DNA from: Gammaproteobacteria bacterium
GTDB lineage: Bacteria; Gemmatimonadota; Gemmatimonadetes; Longimicrobiales; Gaopeijiaceae
Length of the DNA stretch: 64,000 nt
Direction: 5' to 3'
Assembly: GCA_028821195.1 (NCBI GenBank)
Contig: JAPPHB010000130.1
Location: forward strand, 1-64,000
A program made the position numbers and the translations under genes. Below the pieces are notes generated by a model. It did no database searches and was not told the DNA's origin. It saw nothing but the letters and a program-made list of their open reading frames with translations. Shown piece by piece: positions 18,624-27,404 of the stretch. Numbering within the stretch: position 1 is the first letter of the stretch; each line of letters opens with the position of its first letter.

Positions 18624-19250
18624 ATGGCGGAGTCGAAACTGCGCGAACCGGACCTGCTCTCCAGACTCCCGCTCGACTGCATGAGCGACGAGGAGTTGGT
18701 GGTGTCGCACCTGAACGACCGCCGCGGGGCCTTCACCAGGCTCTTCAACCGGTACCGCGAGCGCCTCGTCCATTTCATCGTCCGCAAGACGGGCGACGCC
18801 GACCGCGCGCAGGATCTCACCCAGGAGGCCTTCATCCGGGTGGCCCGGCACCTCGAGCGCTTCGATACCAGCAAGAAGTTCTCAACCTGGATCTACACGA
18901 TCGCGAGCAATCTCTCCAAGAACGAGCTGCGCAACCGGTCACGCAGCCCCGTGGTGCTCTTCCAGGTGCTGCGCAGCCGCTGGGAAGACGATCCCCGACC
19001 CCTCCAGTTCGAGGATTCCTCCATGTCCCCGGACGGGCTCTACCGCAAGCGCTTCCTGAAGAGGCTGGTCGAGGACACGGTGGCCCAGTTGCCCGAGCAT
19101 CACCGGATGGTCTTCCGCCTGCGCGAACTCGACGGCAAGAGCTACGACGAGATCGCGGAGATCACCGGCGTGAACCTGGGCACGGTGAAAAGCCGCCTGC
19201 ACCGGGCACGAAACTCCTTCGCTCAGCGCATCGAACCCTACCTGAACTGA
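18624..19250 (+). CDS. RNA polymerase ECF-type sigma factor
   Basis: A 208-residue sigma-70-family factor with only regions 2 and 4. Region 2 includes GAFTRLFNRYRERLVHFIVR, DLTQEAFIRVARHL and FSTWIYTIASNLSKNELRNR; region 4 is LPEHHRMVFRLRELDGKSY followed by the helix-turn-helix EIAEITGVNLGTVKSRLHRAR. The start is fixed by AAGGAG at 18612 and the short spacing to 18624. No anti-sigma gene follows; instead a PspA-like coiled-coil gene starts 23 bases later, suggesting an envelope-stress unit. Confidence 0.9.
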   Translation: MAESKLREPDLLSRLPLDCMSDEELVVSHLNDRRGAFTRLFNRYRERLVHFIVRKTGDADRAQDLTQEAFIRVARHLERFDTSKKFSTWIYTIASNLSKNELRNRSRSPVVLFQVLRSRWEDDPRPLQFEDSSMSPDGLYRKRFLKRLVEDTVAQLPEHHRMVFRLRELDGKSYDEIAEITGVNLGTVKSRLHRARNSFAQRIEPYLN

Positions 19251-19273
19251 GCGGCGCCAGCCGGGCCCGTCAC

Positions 19274-19906
19274 ATGTTTTCCAAGCTACGAGCCGCGTTC
19301 CGGGAAGCCGTCGAAAACTTCAAGACCGAGCTCAATCGCGACCAGATCCCCGAGACGGTGGATGGCCTGCTGGCGGGCATGTACCGCGAAGCCACCGACG
19401 CCAAGGCGTACGTCTCCAAGCTGGAGAAGGACCTCGCCGCGGCCCGGGCCCGCGCGCAACGGGAGTCGGAGCAGGCCGAAGTCTGCCGCCGCCGCCAGCA
19501 GCAGGCCGAGCGCATCGGCGATGAGGAAACCGTGCGCGTGGCGGAGGAATTCGCCCGGAAGCACGAGGAGCGCGCGCAGGTGCTCGAGGGCAAGGCGGAG
19601 GCGATTCTGCGCGAGCTCACCGTCTGCCGCAGCGACGTGGACGAGATGCTGGAGCAGATCAAGGTCGCGCGTCAGAAGAGCGAAGCCCTCGGCGCCAGCG
19701 CGGGGCGGACGGAGGCGCGCGAGACCCTGGGCAGGGCCGACGACCTCTTCCGCGACTTCGACCGCATGGGCGAGAAGGTCTCGGGCACCGAGTCCGAGGC
19801 CGAAGCCGCCGCCGCCTTCGACCGGGAATTCGAATCCGGGCCCTCCAGGGAGGAGAACCTGGAGGATCGCCTCGAGGAGCTGAAGCGCCGGATGGGCAAG
19901 CGGTAG
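19274..19906 (+). CDS. PspA/IM30-like coiled-coil protein
   Basis: A 210-residue, almost entirely helical, highly charged protein. It opens with an amphipathic helix (MFSKLRAAFREAVENFK), followed by long heptad-like runs rich in Arg, Glu, Gln and Ala and ending LEDRLEELKRRMGKR. Length, starting helix and composition resemble phage-shock-protein A/Vipp1, which binds stressed membranes, but conservation is low and other coiled-coil families remain possible. It lies directly downstream of the ECF-type sigma gene. Confidence 0.6.
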   Translation: MFSKLRAAFREAVENFKTELNRDQIPETVDGLLAGMYREATDAKAYVSKLEKDLAAARARAQRESEQAEVCRRRQQQAERIGDEETVRVAEEFARKHEERAQVLEGKAEAILRELTVCRSDVDEMLEQIKVARQKSEALGASAGRTEARETLGRADDLFRDFDRMGEKVSGTESEAEAAAAFDREFESGPSREENLEDRLEELKRRMGKR

Positions 19907-20045
19907 ATCGGCGCCGGGGCGCTCGAACCGCCCGGGCACGGGTTCGCGGCGGCCGACGGCGGGTCCCCGGGGTGGCTTCCCGCTCCGCGCGCGGGTAGAT
20001 TTTCGCCGCTCGACGGACTCCCTCAACGAGGTTCGGGATAACGCC

Positions 20046-20324
20046 ATGGAAAACTGGATCGGCGTCGGCGTGTGGATCGTCATCGGCGCCTTCATCGGGC
20101 TGATGATGAAGGTGGTGGTGAAGCGGCCCGAGGAAAGCGCGGGCCACACCTGGCTGCTGGCGGTCTTCGGAGCCTTCGGCGCGGTCATCGGCGGCATGCT
20201 GGGCGTGGGCATCCTCGAATTCGACGATCCCGTGGCGCTCAGCGCGGGAGGCATGATCGGCGCGGTCGTGCTCGCCGCGCTCATGTCCTGGACCTACCGC
20301 TGGGGCATCCGGGGATGGATGTGA
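20046..20324 (+). CDS. GlsB/YeaQ/YmgE-like small membrane protein
   Basis: A 92-residue protein with three hydrophobic, glycine-rich helices: GVGVWIVIGAFIGLMMK, then LLAVFGAFGAVIGGMLGVG and AGGMIGAVVLAALM. The glycine-zipper pattern and length fit the GlsB/YeaQ/YmgE family, often stress-induced. Its end overlaps the start of the following peptidase gene by 10 bases, so the two are probably translated from one message. Confidence 0.75.
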   Translation: MENWIGVGVWIVIGAFIGLMMKVVVKRPEESAGHTWLLAVFGAFGAVIGGMLGVGILEFDDPVALSAGGMIGAVVLAALMSWTYRWGIRGWM

Positions 20325-21700
20325 CGCCCGCGGAGCAGTTCACCGCTGCCAACCTGGACCGGTTTCTGGCGGAGCTCTTCGACTTCCTGCGCATCCCCTC
20401 CATCAGCGCCAAGTCGGAACACAACGGAGACACGCGGCACGCCGCGGGCTGGCTGCGCGACCGCATGCGGGACATCGGCCTGGAGTCGGAGATTCTGGAG
20501 ACGCCGCGCCACCCGGTGGTGCTTGGCGAGTGGCGCGGGGCGGGGGCGGATGCCCCCACCGTGCTGGTGTACGGCCACTACGATGTCCAGCCGGCGGAGC
20601 CCCTGGAGCTGTGGACGGCACCCGCCTTCGAGCCCGACGTGCGCGACGGGCGCATCTACGCGCGCGGGTCCGCCGACGACAAGGGGCAGCTCTTTCTGCA
20701 TGTGAAGGCCGCGGAGTCGCTGCTTGCCGCGGACGGCCGGCTGCCGGTCAACCTGATCGTGCTGGCCGAGGGCGAGGAGGAGATCGGCTCGCCCAACCTC
20801 ATCCCGTTCGTGGAGGCGCACGCCGAGCGGCTGGCCTGCGACGTGGTGGTGATCTCCGATTCCGCGATGTTCGCGCCCGGCCTGCCCTCGGTGCTCTTCT
20901 CGCTCCGCGGCCTGGCCTACTTCGAGATCACCGTGCACGGGCCCGCCAGCGATCTGCACTCGGGCAGCTACGGGGGCGGGGTGGTCAACCCGGCGATGGC
21001 GCTCGCCCGCATCCTGGGAACGCTGCACGATGACAGCGGGCGCATCGCGATCCCGGGATTCTACGACGACGTCGTGGACTGGGGCGACGAGACCCGCGCC
21101 GAGATTCGAGCGCTTCCGTTCGACGACGAGGAGTTCCGCGAGGGCGTGGGCGTGGCCGCGCTGTCGGGCGAGGCGGGGTATTCGACGCTGGAACGCCTCT
21201 GGATCCGGCCCACCTGCGAGGTGAACGGCCTTCTCTCCGGCTACACCGGCGAAGGCGCCAAGACGGTACTCCCGGCGCACTCCATGGCCAAGGTCAGCTT
21301 CCGGCTGGTGCCCGACCAGGATCCGGCGCGGGTGGCGGAGCTGCTGCGGGCCCACATCGCGCGGGTAGCGCCCCCGGAAACCCGCGTCGAGATCGAGGAG
21401 CTGCACGGCGGGATGCCCTGGCGCGGACAGGTGTCCGGCGGGCTGATCGACGCCGCCAGCCGGGCGCTGGCGCGCTCGTTTGGTCGACGGCCGGTGCTCA
21501 CCGGTGAGGGGGGCTCGATCCCCATCGTGGGCGAGTTCGAGCGCATCCTGGAGGCGCCGGTGCTCCTTCTGGGGTTCGCGCTTCCCGGGGCCAACATGCA
21601 CGCTCCTGACGAGTGGTTCCCGCTGGAGAACTTCGACAAGGGCATCGTCGCCCTCGCCGCGCTGCTGGAGGAGCTGGGGAGCGGCGCCTTCGCGGCCTGA
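20315..21700 (+). CDS. M20 family metallopeptidase (dipeptidase)
   Basis: A 461-residue di-zinc peptidase. Metal-ligand motifs are VYGHYDVQPAEP (His, Asp), RGSADDKGQ (bridging Asp), EGEEEIGS (catalytic Glu, ligand Glu) and ISDSAMFAPG, with the dimerisation-domain motif SDLHSGSYGG. The family cleaves dipeptides or removes C-terminal residues from short peptides in the cytoplasm. The ATG at 20315 lies inside the last codons of the preceding GlsB-like gene. The start is supported by the conserved opening FDFLRIPSIS shortly after it. Confidence 0.92.
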   Translation: MDVTPAEQFTAANLDRFLAELFDFLRIPSISAKSEHNGDTRHAAGWLRDRMRDIGLESEILETPRHPVVLGEWRGAGADAPTVLVYGHYDVQPAEPLELWTAPAFEPDVRDGRIYARGSADDKGQLFLHVKAAESLLAADGRLPVNLIVLAEGEEEIGSPNLIPFVEAHAERLACDVVVISDSAMFAPGLPSVLFSLRGLAYFEITVHGPASDLHSGSYGGGVVNPAMALARILGTLHDDSGRIAIPGFYDDVVDWGDETRAEIRALPFDDEEFREGVGVAALSGEAGYSTLERLWIRPTCEVNGLLSGYTGEGAKTVLPAHSMAKVSFRLVPDQDPARVAELLRAHIARVAPPETRVEIEELHGGMPWRGQVSGGLIDAASRALARSFGRRPVLTGEGGSIPIVGEFERILEAPVLLLGFALPGANMHAPDEWFPLENFDKGIVALAALLEELGSGAFAA

Positions 21701-21775
21701 GCGCGCCAGGTGCGCGCCCGAATGCGGCCGGGCTCCATCGCGATGGGCGTGCGCCGGACAGGTGCGGGAAGCGGG

Positions 21776-23284
21776 TCAGCCCTCCGAATCGGCTCCGGAG
21801 ATCATCCTCCCTGCCTTGAGCAGCGCCCTGGCCTTGTTGAGGGTCTCCTCGTACTCGGCGGCGGGATCGGAGTCCGCCACCACCCCGGCCCCCGCCTGCA
21901 CGTAGGCCTTCCCCCGCGCCGCCAGCAGCGTGCGGATGGCGATGGCGGTGTCCATCGTCCTGCCCCCGTAGGCGAGATAGCCGACGGCGCCGCCGTAGGG
22001 ACCCCGGCGCACGGGTTCCAGCTCGTCGATGATCTCCATGGCGCGCACCTTGGGCGCTCCCGAGAGCGTTCCCGCGGGAAAGCCGGCCAGGAGCGCGTCC
22101 AGCGCGGTGAGCCCTTCCCTGAGGTCTCCCTCCACCCGGCTGACGATATGCATGACGTGCGAGTAGCGCTCGACGGCCATCAGCTCCGAGACCCGCACGG
22201 TGCCGGAGCGCGCCACCCGGCCCACGTCGTTGCGTCCCAGGTCGACGAGCATGCGGTGCTCAGCCAGCTCCTTCTCGTCCGCGGCCAGTTCGGCGGCCAG
22301 GCGAGCGTCCTCCTCGGGCGTGGCGCCCCGCGGGCGCGTCCCGGCGATGGGGCGCACGGTCACGACGCCGTCCTCCACCCGCACCAGCAGCTCCGGGGAG
22401 CTGCCCACCAGGGTCACGCCGTCAAGCTCGACGAAGTACAGGTAGGGCGAGGGGTTGAGGGTGCGGAGCACCCGGTAGAGCTCGAAGGGCGATCCCGCGA
22501 GCGACATCTCGAGCCGCTGGCTGAGCACCACCTGGAAGGCGTCGCCGGCGAAGATGTAATCGCGGATCGTCTGAACGGCGTCCTCGAACTCCTCCCGGCT
22601 CATGCTGCTCTCGAACCGGGGGTCGGAGGCGGGTTCGGGAAGCAGTTCCAAGGGAGGAGGCGCGGGGGCCGTGCGCAGGGAGTGGATGATGGCGGCGACC
22701 TTCCGGAGCCCGCGCTCGTAGCGGACGCGCAGCTCCTCCTCTCCGGTGCCGGGTTCGACCGGCACGGCGGCGATGACCTTCGCCCGCCCCAGCAGATTGT
22801 CGACGGCGAGCACGACGTCGGTGAACATGAACACCGCGTCCGGGATGTCGAGGCCGTCCGGAGGGGCGTTCGGCAGCCGCTCCAACTGGCGCACCACGTC
22901 GTATCCCAGATAGCCGACGGCGCCTCCCCAGAAGCGGGGGAGTTCCGGGACGTCGGCGGGCTGGTACGCCGCAAGCCGCCGGGAAAGGTCGGCGAGGGGG
23001 TCGTCGGCGTCGATCGGCTGCCACCCGCCGTCGCGCGTCCACCAGGTGGCCCTGCCGCCGTGGAGGCGCCAGGCCGCCGCCGGATCCGTCCCCAGGAAGC
23101 TGTAGCGCGCCCAGCGCTCGCCTCCCACCACCGACTCCAGCAGAAAACCCCAGGGCGGGCGCACCAGCCGCGCATAGGCGGTGACCGCCGTATCCACATC
23201 GAAGAGCAGCTCCGCCCACACCGGCACCAGACGGCTGGACCGGGCGAGGTCGCGGAAGCGCTCGAAGGAGAGGCCGGGATTCAT
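21776..23284 (-). CDS. trpE: Anthranilate synthase component I
   Basis: Chorismate-using enzyme that makes anthranilate with an amidotransferase partner (TrpG) in tryptophan synthesis. The 502-residue protein has the typical N-terminal segment LVPVWAELLFDVDTAVTAY and the chorismate-binding domain: AGDAFQVVLSQRLE, PSPYLYFVELDG, IAGTRPRGATPEED, ELAEHRMLVDLGRNDVGRVA, SGAPKVRAMEIIDELEP. The start at 23284 is 7-10 residues before conserved sequence; an in-frame ATG at 23311 would overlap the divergent hyuA start. No trpG or other trp gene is near. An aminodeoxychorismate synthase role (PabB) is less likely given the tryptophan-type N-terminus. Confidence 0.9.
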   Translation of the reverse strand: MNPGLSFERFRDLARSSRLVPVWAELLFDVDTAVTAYARLVRPPWGFLLESVVGGERWARYSFLGTDPAAAWRLHGGRATWWTRDGGWQPIDADDPLADLSRRLAAYQPADVPELPRFWGGAVGYLGYDVVRQLERLPNAPPDGLDIPDAVFMFTDVVLAVDNLLGRAKVIAAVPVEPGTGEEELRVRYERGLRKVAAIIHSLRTAPAPPPLELLPEPASDPRFESSMSREEFEDAVQTIRDYIFAGDAFQVVLSQRLEMSLAGSPFELYRVLRTLNPSPYLYFVELDGVTLVGSSPELLVRVEDGVVTVRPIAGTRPRGATPEEDARLAAELAADEKELAEHRMLVDLGRNDVGRVARSGTVRVSELMAVERYSHVMHIVSRVEGDLREGLTALDALLAGFPAGTLSGAPKVRAMEIIDELEPVRRGPYGGAVGYLAYGGRTMDTAIAIRTLLAARGKAYVQAGAGVVADSDPAAEYEETLNKARALLKAGRMISGADSEG

Positions 23285-23309
23285 GCGACCGAAGCTGACG
23301 CGTGTCGCC

Positions 23310-25352
23310 ATGCCTAGCAACACCCTGGGCGGCCCATCGGCGCCGACTGGCGAGATCTCCGGCCACGAGGGCGCGCCGGACGGGTTGTCCGGCCTCCCGG
23401 TGCTGGCGGTGGACACGGGCGGGACCTTCACGGACTTCGTGCTCTACCTCGGCGGGCAGGTTTCCACCCTGAAGGTGCCCTCCACTCCGGCGGACCCCTC
23501 GGAGGCGGTGCTGGAGGGGGTGCGGCGGCTGATGGACGAAGACGGACCCTTCCTGATGGTGCACGGCTCGACCGTCGGGACCAACGCCCTGCTCGAGCGA
23601 AAGGGCGCGCGCGTCGTGCTGGTCACCAACCGGGGCTTCGAGGACGTGATCGAGATCGGGCGCCAGAACCGCCCGCAGCTCTACGCCCTGGCCGGACACA
23701 GGCCGCCGCCGCTGGTGGCGCGCGCCGACCGGGTGGGCATCCGCGGGCGGCTGGGGCCGCAGGGGGAGGAGATCGAGCCGCTCGACCCGGGCGAGGTCGA
23801 GGCGCTCACGGCGCGTGATGCGAAGGCGTGGGCCGTGGCGCTGCTGCACGCGTATGCGGATCCCGCCCACGAGGCCACGGTGGCGGAGCGGCTGCGGGCG
23901 GCGGGCCACCTGGTGTCGGTGTCCTCGGAGATCCTGCCCGAGTACCGCGAGTACGAACGCACCTCGACCACGGTCGTGAACGCCTACATCGCGCCGGTCG
24001 TGTCGGGCTACCTCGGGCGGCTGGAGGAGGAGGCGGGCGCGCGCGCGATCCGCATCATGGGGTCGAACGGGGGGGCGCTGCCGGTAGCGCGGGCGCGCGA
24101 GGAGCCGGTCCACACCGTCCTGTCGGGTCCGGCGGGCGGGGTGGTGGGGGCGCTCGCCTGGGCGCGGCGAGCGGGGTTCCGGGACATCGTCACGTTCGAC
24201 ATGGGGGGCACTTCCACGGACGTGTCGCTCTGTCCGGGCCGGCCGCTGCGGACCCGGGAATTCACGATCGGAGGGCAGCCGGCCGCCATCCCCGTGATCG
24301 ACATCCACACGGTGGGGGCCGGCGGCGGCTCCCTCGCCCGGGTGGACCCCGGCGGCGCCCTTCGGGTGGGTCCCCAGAGCGCGGGCGCGGCGCCGGGGCC
24401 GATCTGCTACGGCCGCGGGGGCGGGGGGCTGACCGTCACCGACGCCCACGTGTGGCTGGGCCGCCTGCCCGCGGACGGCTTCCTGGGCGGGAGCGCGACC
24501 CTCGACCGGGGCGCCGTGGAGAAGCCCCTGGCGGAGCTCGCCGGCCGTCTGGGATCCACCATGGAGGACGCGGCGGCCGGCATCCTGGCCGTGGTCAACA
24601 GCTCGATGGAGCGGGCGCTGCGCGTCATCTCGGTGGAGCGCGGCCACGACCCGGCCGCCTTCGTGGTGGTCGCGTTCGGGGGGGCGGGGGGCCTCCACGT
24701 GGCGGAGCTGAGCGAGCGCCTGGGCGCCGCCGGCGCGATGATCCCGCCCGCCCCGGGACTCCTGTCCGCCTACGGCATGCTGGCCGCGCAGGTCACCAAG
24801 GAGGTCTCGCGCACGGTGCTCGTCGCCCACGATGACGCCGCCTGCGACGCCCAGCTCGGCGAGGTGTTCGCCGAGCTGGAGGAGACCGCGACCACCCGCA
24901 TGGCCGAAGAAGGCCATGGCCGCGCGTCGCTGGCCGTGGAGCGCTGGGTGGACGCCCGCTACCTGGGCCAGAGCTATGAGCTCGCCGTACTCGCGGACGG
25001 CTGGGTGGAGCGATTCCACCAGGCCCACGCGCAGCGGTACGGCTATCGCCAGGACGACGCCCGGGTGGAGGCGGTGACGCTGCGGGTCGTGGCGCGGGCC
25101 CCCGGCCTGTCCCTGGACCCGCCGGCGCTCGAATCCGCTGCCGAGGCGACCCCGCCCGCCCGCACCGTCCGGGTGCACGCCGGCGGCCGCCTCCGGGATG
25201 CTGCCTGCTGGTGGCGGCGCGACCTGCGCGCCGGACACGCGCTAGCGGGCCCGGGCCTCGTCCTGGAGTACAGCTCGAACACCTGGATTCCGTCCGGGTG
25301 GCGCGCGGAGGTCGACGAAACGGGGAATCTGCTGCTGCGACAAGCGAGTTAG
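23310..25352 (+). CDS. Hydantoinase/oxoprolinase family protein (HyuA-like)
   Basis: A 680-residue ATPase-fold protein. The N-terminal phosphate-binding motif VLAVDTGGTFTDFVLY and HGSTVGTNALLERKGA are diagnostic of the hydantoinase A/5-oxoprolinase/acetone carboxylase beta family, as are the metal-loop DMGGTSTDVSL and GAGGGSLARVD. Members cleave cyclic amides such as hydantoins or 5-oxoproline, usually with a HyuB partner; none is encoded nearby, so the substrate is open. With ggt in the same window, a link to gamma-glutamyl/oxoproline turnover is conceivable but not shown. Its start lies 25 bases from the divergent trpE start. Confidence 0.88.
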   Translation: MPSNTLGGPSAPTGEISGHEGAPDGLSGLPVLAVDTGGTFTDFVLYLGGQVSTLKVPSTPADPSEAVLEGVRRLMDEDGPFLMVHGSTVGTNALLERKGARVVLVTNRGFEDVIEIGRQNRPQLYALAGHRPPPLVARADRVGIRGRLGPQGEEIEPLDPGEVEALTARDAKAWAVALLHAYADPAHEATVAERLRAAGHLVSVSSEILPEYREYERTSTTVVNAYIAPVVSGYLGRLEEEAGARAIRIMGSNGGALPVARAREEPVHTVLSGPAGGVVGALAWARRAGFRDIVTFDMGGTSTDVSLCPGRPLRTREFTIGGQPAAIPVIDIHTVGAGGGSLARVDPGGALRVGPQSAGAAPGPICYGRGGGGLTVTDAHVWLGRLPADGFLGGSATLDRGAVEKPLAELAGRLGSTMEDAAAGILAVVNSSMERALRVISVERGHDPAAFVVVAFGGAGGLHVAELSERLGAAGAMIPPAPGLLSAYGMLAAQVTKEVSRTVLVAHDDAACDAQLGEVFAELEETATTRMAEEGHGRASLAVERWVDARYLGQSYELAVLADGWVERFHQAHAQRYGYRQDDARVEAVTLRVVARAPGLSLDPPALESAAEATPPARTVRVHAGGRLRDAACWWRRDLRAGHALAGPGLVLEYSSNTWIPSGWRAEVDETGNLLLRQAS

Positions 25353-25374
25353 TCCAACTAACCGGACTTAGTCC
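25348..25374. other. Two small palindromes between convergent genes
   Basis: GTTAGT/ACTAAC (25348-25353, 25357-25362) overlaps the hyuA stop, and GGACT/AGTCC (25364-25374) follows it. They may act as a weak terminator; there is no T-run. Confidence 0.25.
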
Positions 25375-25403
25375 TGCCTCCGGAGCTCACCGACTCCCGG
25401 ATC

Positions 25404-26147
25404 TCATTGCGGCTCCAACGTCGCGCTCACGCCGCCCATCATCCGTGCCACGCCGTCGGCCGATACTTCCATGATCTCGACGCGCTCGGTCAGCTCGACC
25501 GTGTATTCGCCGGCGGTGGCCACGGAGAGGGTGCCCTGCGCGCGCAGGACGGCCTGCTGCCCGCCCGCGGCATCGCGCACATCCTCGTAGTCTCCTTCCA
25601 GAGCCAGCCTGAGGGTGTCCGCGGGCAAGACCCGGCTGTCGATCCACACCATGCGGTCCGTGAAGTTCGCCGTGCCGCGCCACGCCATGTCCTCGCCCCG
25701 GCTGTAGTTTGCGACCACGATCGCCCGGAAGTTGATTCCCTGCTGCAGGGCGATCTCCAGGAGTCCATTGGCAGTTTCCTGTGTGCTCTCCATGTCAACC
25801 GGGAGCTCGCCCGGCGGGAGAAACTGGTAGCCCGTGACCAGCGCGCGCAGGGCGACATCCACCAGGGGGTTCGGGGTATCCGACCCGTCGCCCGGCTCCA
25901 GCACCAGCGAACGGGTCAGTTCCCGGACATCGTCCCCGGGGATGGTCCACGTGGAATCGATGGCGGCGCCCTCGAACACCATGCTGTCCGCGCTGATTGC
26001 CCGCACCTCCAGCGTGCGCACGTTCAGGCGTCCGCCGCCGCCCTGGGGAGCGCATGCCGCCATGGCGACCGTCGCAAGAAGGGCATAGGCCGCCGGGCGC
26101 GTGTTGCCGGTCCATCTTCCGTGTCTGTTGTCCCTGGTCTCTTTCAT
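25404..26147 (-). CDS. Predicted lipoprotein of unknown function
   Basis: A 247-residue protein with an N-terminal export signal and lipobox (YALLATVAMAAC, then APQGGGG). The remainder is a mixed beta-rich domain with no motif I recognise; it describes a soluble, acidic, periplasm-facing protein. Its start codon overlaps the stop of the upstream membrane-protein gene in an ATGA arrangement, so the pair is probably translationally coupled. Confidence 0.7.
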   Translation of the reverse strand: MKETRDNRHGRWTGNTRPAAYALLATVAMAACAPQGGGGRLNVRTLEVRAISADSMVFEGAAIDSTWTIPGDDVRELTRSLVLEPGDGSDTPNPLVDVALRALVTGYQFLPPGELPVDMESTQETANGLLEIALQQGINFRAIVVANYSRGEDMAWRGTANFTDRMVWIDSRVLPADTLRLALEGDYEDVRDAAGGQQAVLRAQGTLSVATAGEYTVELTERVEIMEVSADGVARMMGGVSATLEPQ

Positions 26148-26860
26148 GACTCCGCGTTTCCCGCTGGTTCGAGTGGTGAAGGTCGGTCCTCGAATAGGGC
26201 CGCGCCCGCCGCATCTTCTTCCCCGGCCGCCGCGGCAGGATCCACCAGGTCTTTCTCCCGGTAGGCCCGATCCGCCGCGCGCGTCACGGCGGAACCGACC
26301 AGCAGGGCCGCGCCCGACACCGCCGCCATGCACAGCAGCACCAATACCGGGGGTGCGAGGCGGGGAATGAGAAAGAGTCCGTAGATCAGGAATCCGGACG
26401 CGGCGCCCAGCAGCGCGGGCCCTCCCCCGGCCACGGTTCCCCCCTCCGCATCGCGGCTGCCCGCCCGGCACACCAGCCCGAGCACCGATCCCGCCATGTA
26501 CAGCGGAAGCGCCGCCAGCAGGGCGAGCGCGGCCGCCTGCCCGCCCGGCACGTCCGACAGGCCACCCAGGTAGCCCCACAGAGAGGTGAGGATGCCGGCG
26601 AGCCCCAGCGACACCAGCGTGAGGTGCAGGTGCCGTCGCAGGTGCCGGGAGATCTCGTCGGCAGGCACGCGGGTGGCGAAGAGCAGCCCCGCCCCGGCCG
26701 CGGCGGCCTCGGTGGTGAGGACGACGGTGGTCGCCCGCAGCAGACCGGCTCCCTCGTAGAGGATCAGCCCGGCGGCCATCTCGGCCATGACGCCCATCAC
26801 CCCGCCGATCAGAAACGCCGCCAGATGCGTCCGGCGGACCGTCGTGCCCATGCCCGTCAT
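26144..26860 (-). CDS. Polytopic membrane protein of unknown function
   Basis: A 238-residue protein with about six hydrophobic helices (LAAFLIGGVMGVMAEMAAG, ATTVVLTTEAAAAGAGLLF, LVSLGLAGILTSLWGY, AALALLAALPLYMAGSVLG, and two near GFLIYGLFLIPRLAPPVLVL) and a charged acidic tail. I do not recognise the family. The start at 26860 is chosen because it forms an ATGA overlap with the upstream flavin reductase stop, and the gene ends in a second ATGA overlap with the lipoprotein gene. Confidence 0.72.
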   Translation of the reverse strand: MTGMGTTVRRTHLAAFLIGGVMGVMAEMAAGLILYEGAGLLRATTVVLTTEAAAAGAGLLFATRVPADEISRHLRRHLHLTLVSLGLAGILTSLWGYLGGLSDVPGGQAAALALLAALPLYMAGSVLGLVCRAGSRDAEGGTVAGGGPALLGAASGFLIYGLFLIPRLAPPVLVLLCMAAVSGAALLVGSAVTRAADRAYREKDLVDPAAAAGEEDAAGAALFEDRPSPLEPAGNAES

Positions 26861-27321
26861 CGCCCGTACTCGCTTCGGAAGAACACCAGCGGATCGCCTT
26901 CCCCGGCCCCGCACCCCAGCACTTCACCCACCACGATGGAGTGGTCGCCCGCGGGATGCACGGCCCGGACCCGGCAGTCCAGCCAGGCGAGCGCGTCCGG
27001 CAGGACCGGGCTCCCCGACGAGCTGTCGCGAAACTTGACCCCGGCGAACCGCTCGCGATGCGTTCCGCGGGCGAAGCGATGCGCCATCTCCTCCTGGTGG
27101 CTCGCCAGCACGCTGACCGCGAACGCTCCCGAGGCGATGACGGGATCGTGCGAGTTGCCGCGCCGGTCGAGACACACGAGGACCAAGGGCGGGTTCAGCG
27201 AAACCGAACTGACCGCGTTGACCGTCAGCCCGTGCACGGAACCGTCGAGCCGGCAGGTGACCAGCGCCACGCCGGTCACCAGGCGGCTCATCACGTCCCG
27301 AAACCGGTTCTCGTCTACCAT
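26857..27321 (-). CDS. Flavin reductase-like, FMN-binding split-barrel protein
   Basis: A 154-residue protein of the flavin reductase family. It shows the typical FRDVMSRLVTGVALVTCR start, GLTVNAVSSVSLNPPLVLVC (flavin-contact strand-turn) and FAVSVLASHQEEMAHRFA, ending in a short tail. Relatives supply reduced FMN to monooxygenases, or use NADH to reduce flavins. An in-frame TTG at 27408, overlapping the rsgA stop, would add 29 unconserved residues, so 27321 is preferred. Confidence 0.8.
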   Translation of the reverse strand: MVDENRFRDVMSRLVTGVALVTCRLDGSVHGLTVNAVSSVSLNPPLVLVCLDRRGNSHDPVIASGAFAVSVLASHQEEMAHRFARGTHRERFAGVKFRDSSSGSPVLPDALAWLDCRVRAVHPAGDHSIVVGEVLGCGAGEGDPLVFFRSEYGR

Positions 27322-27404
27322 CGCGTCCACCCCGCGGGCGGTCGCCGCCGTCCGCGGCGCCGCTCGTCCGGCTGCCCATGCCAACGCTCCCCGCTCCGGC
27401 GCAT

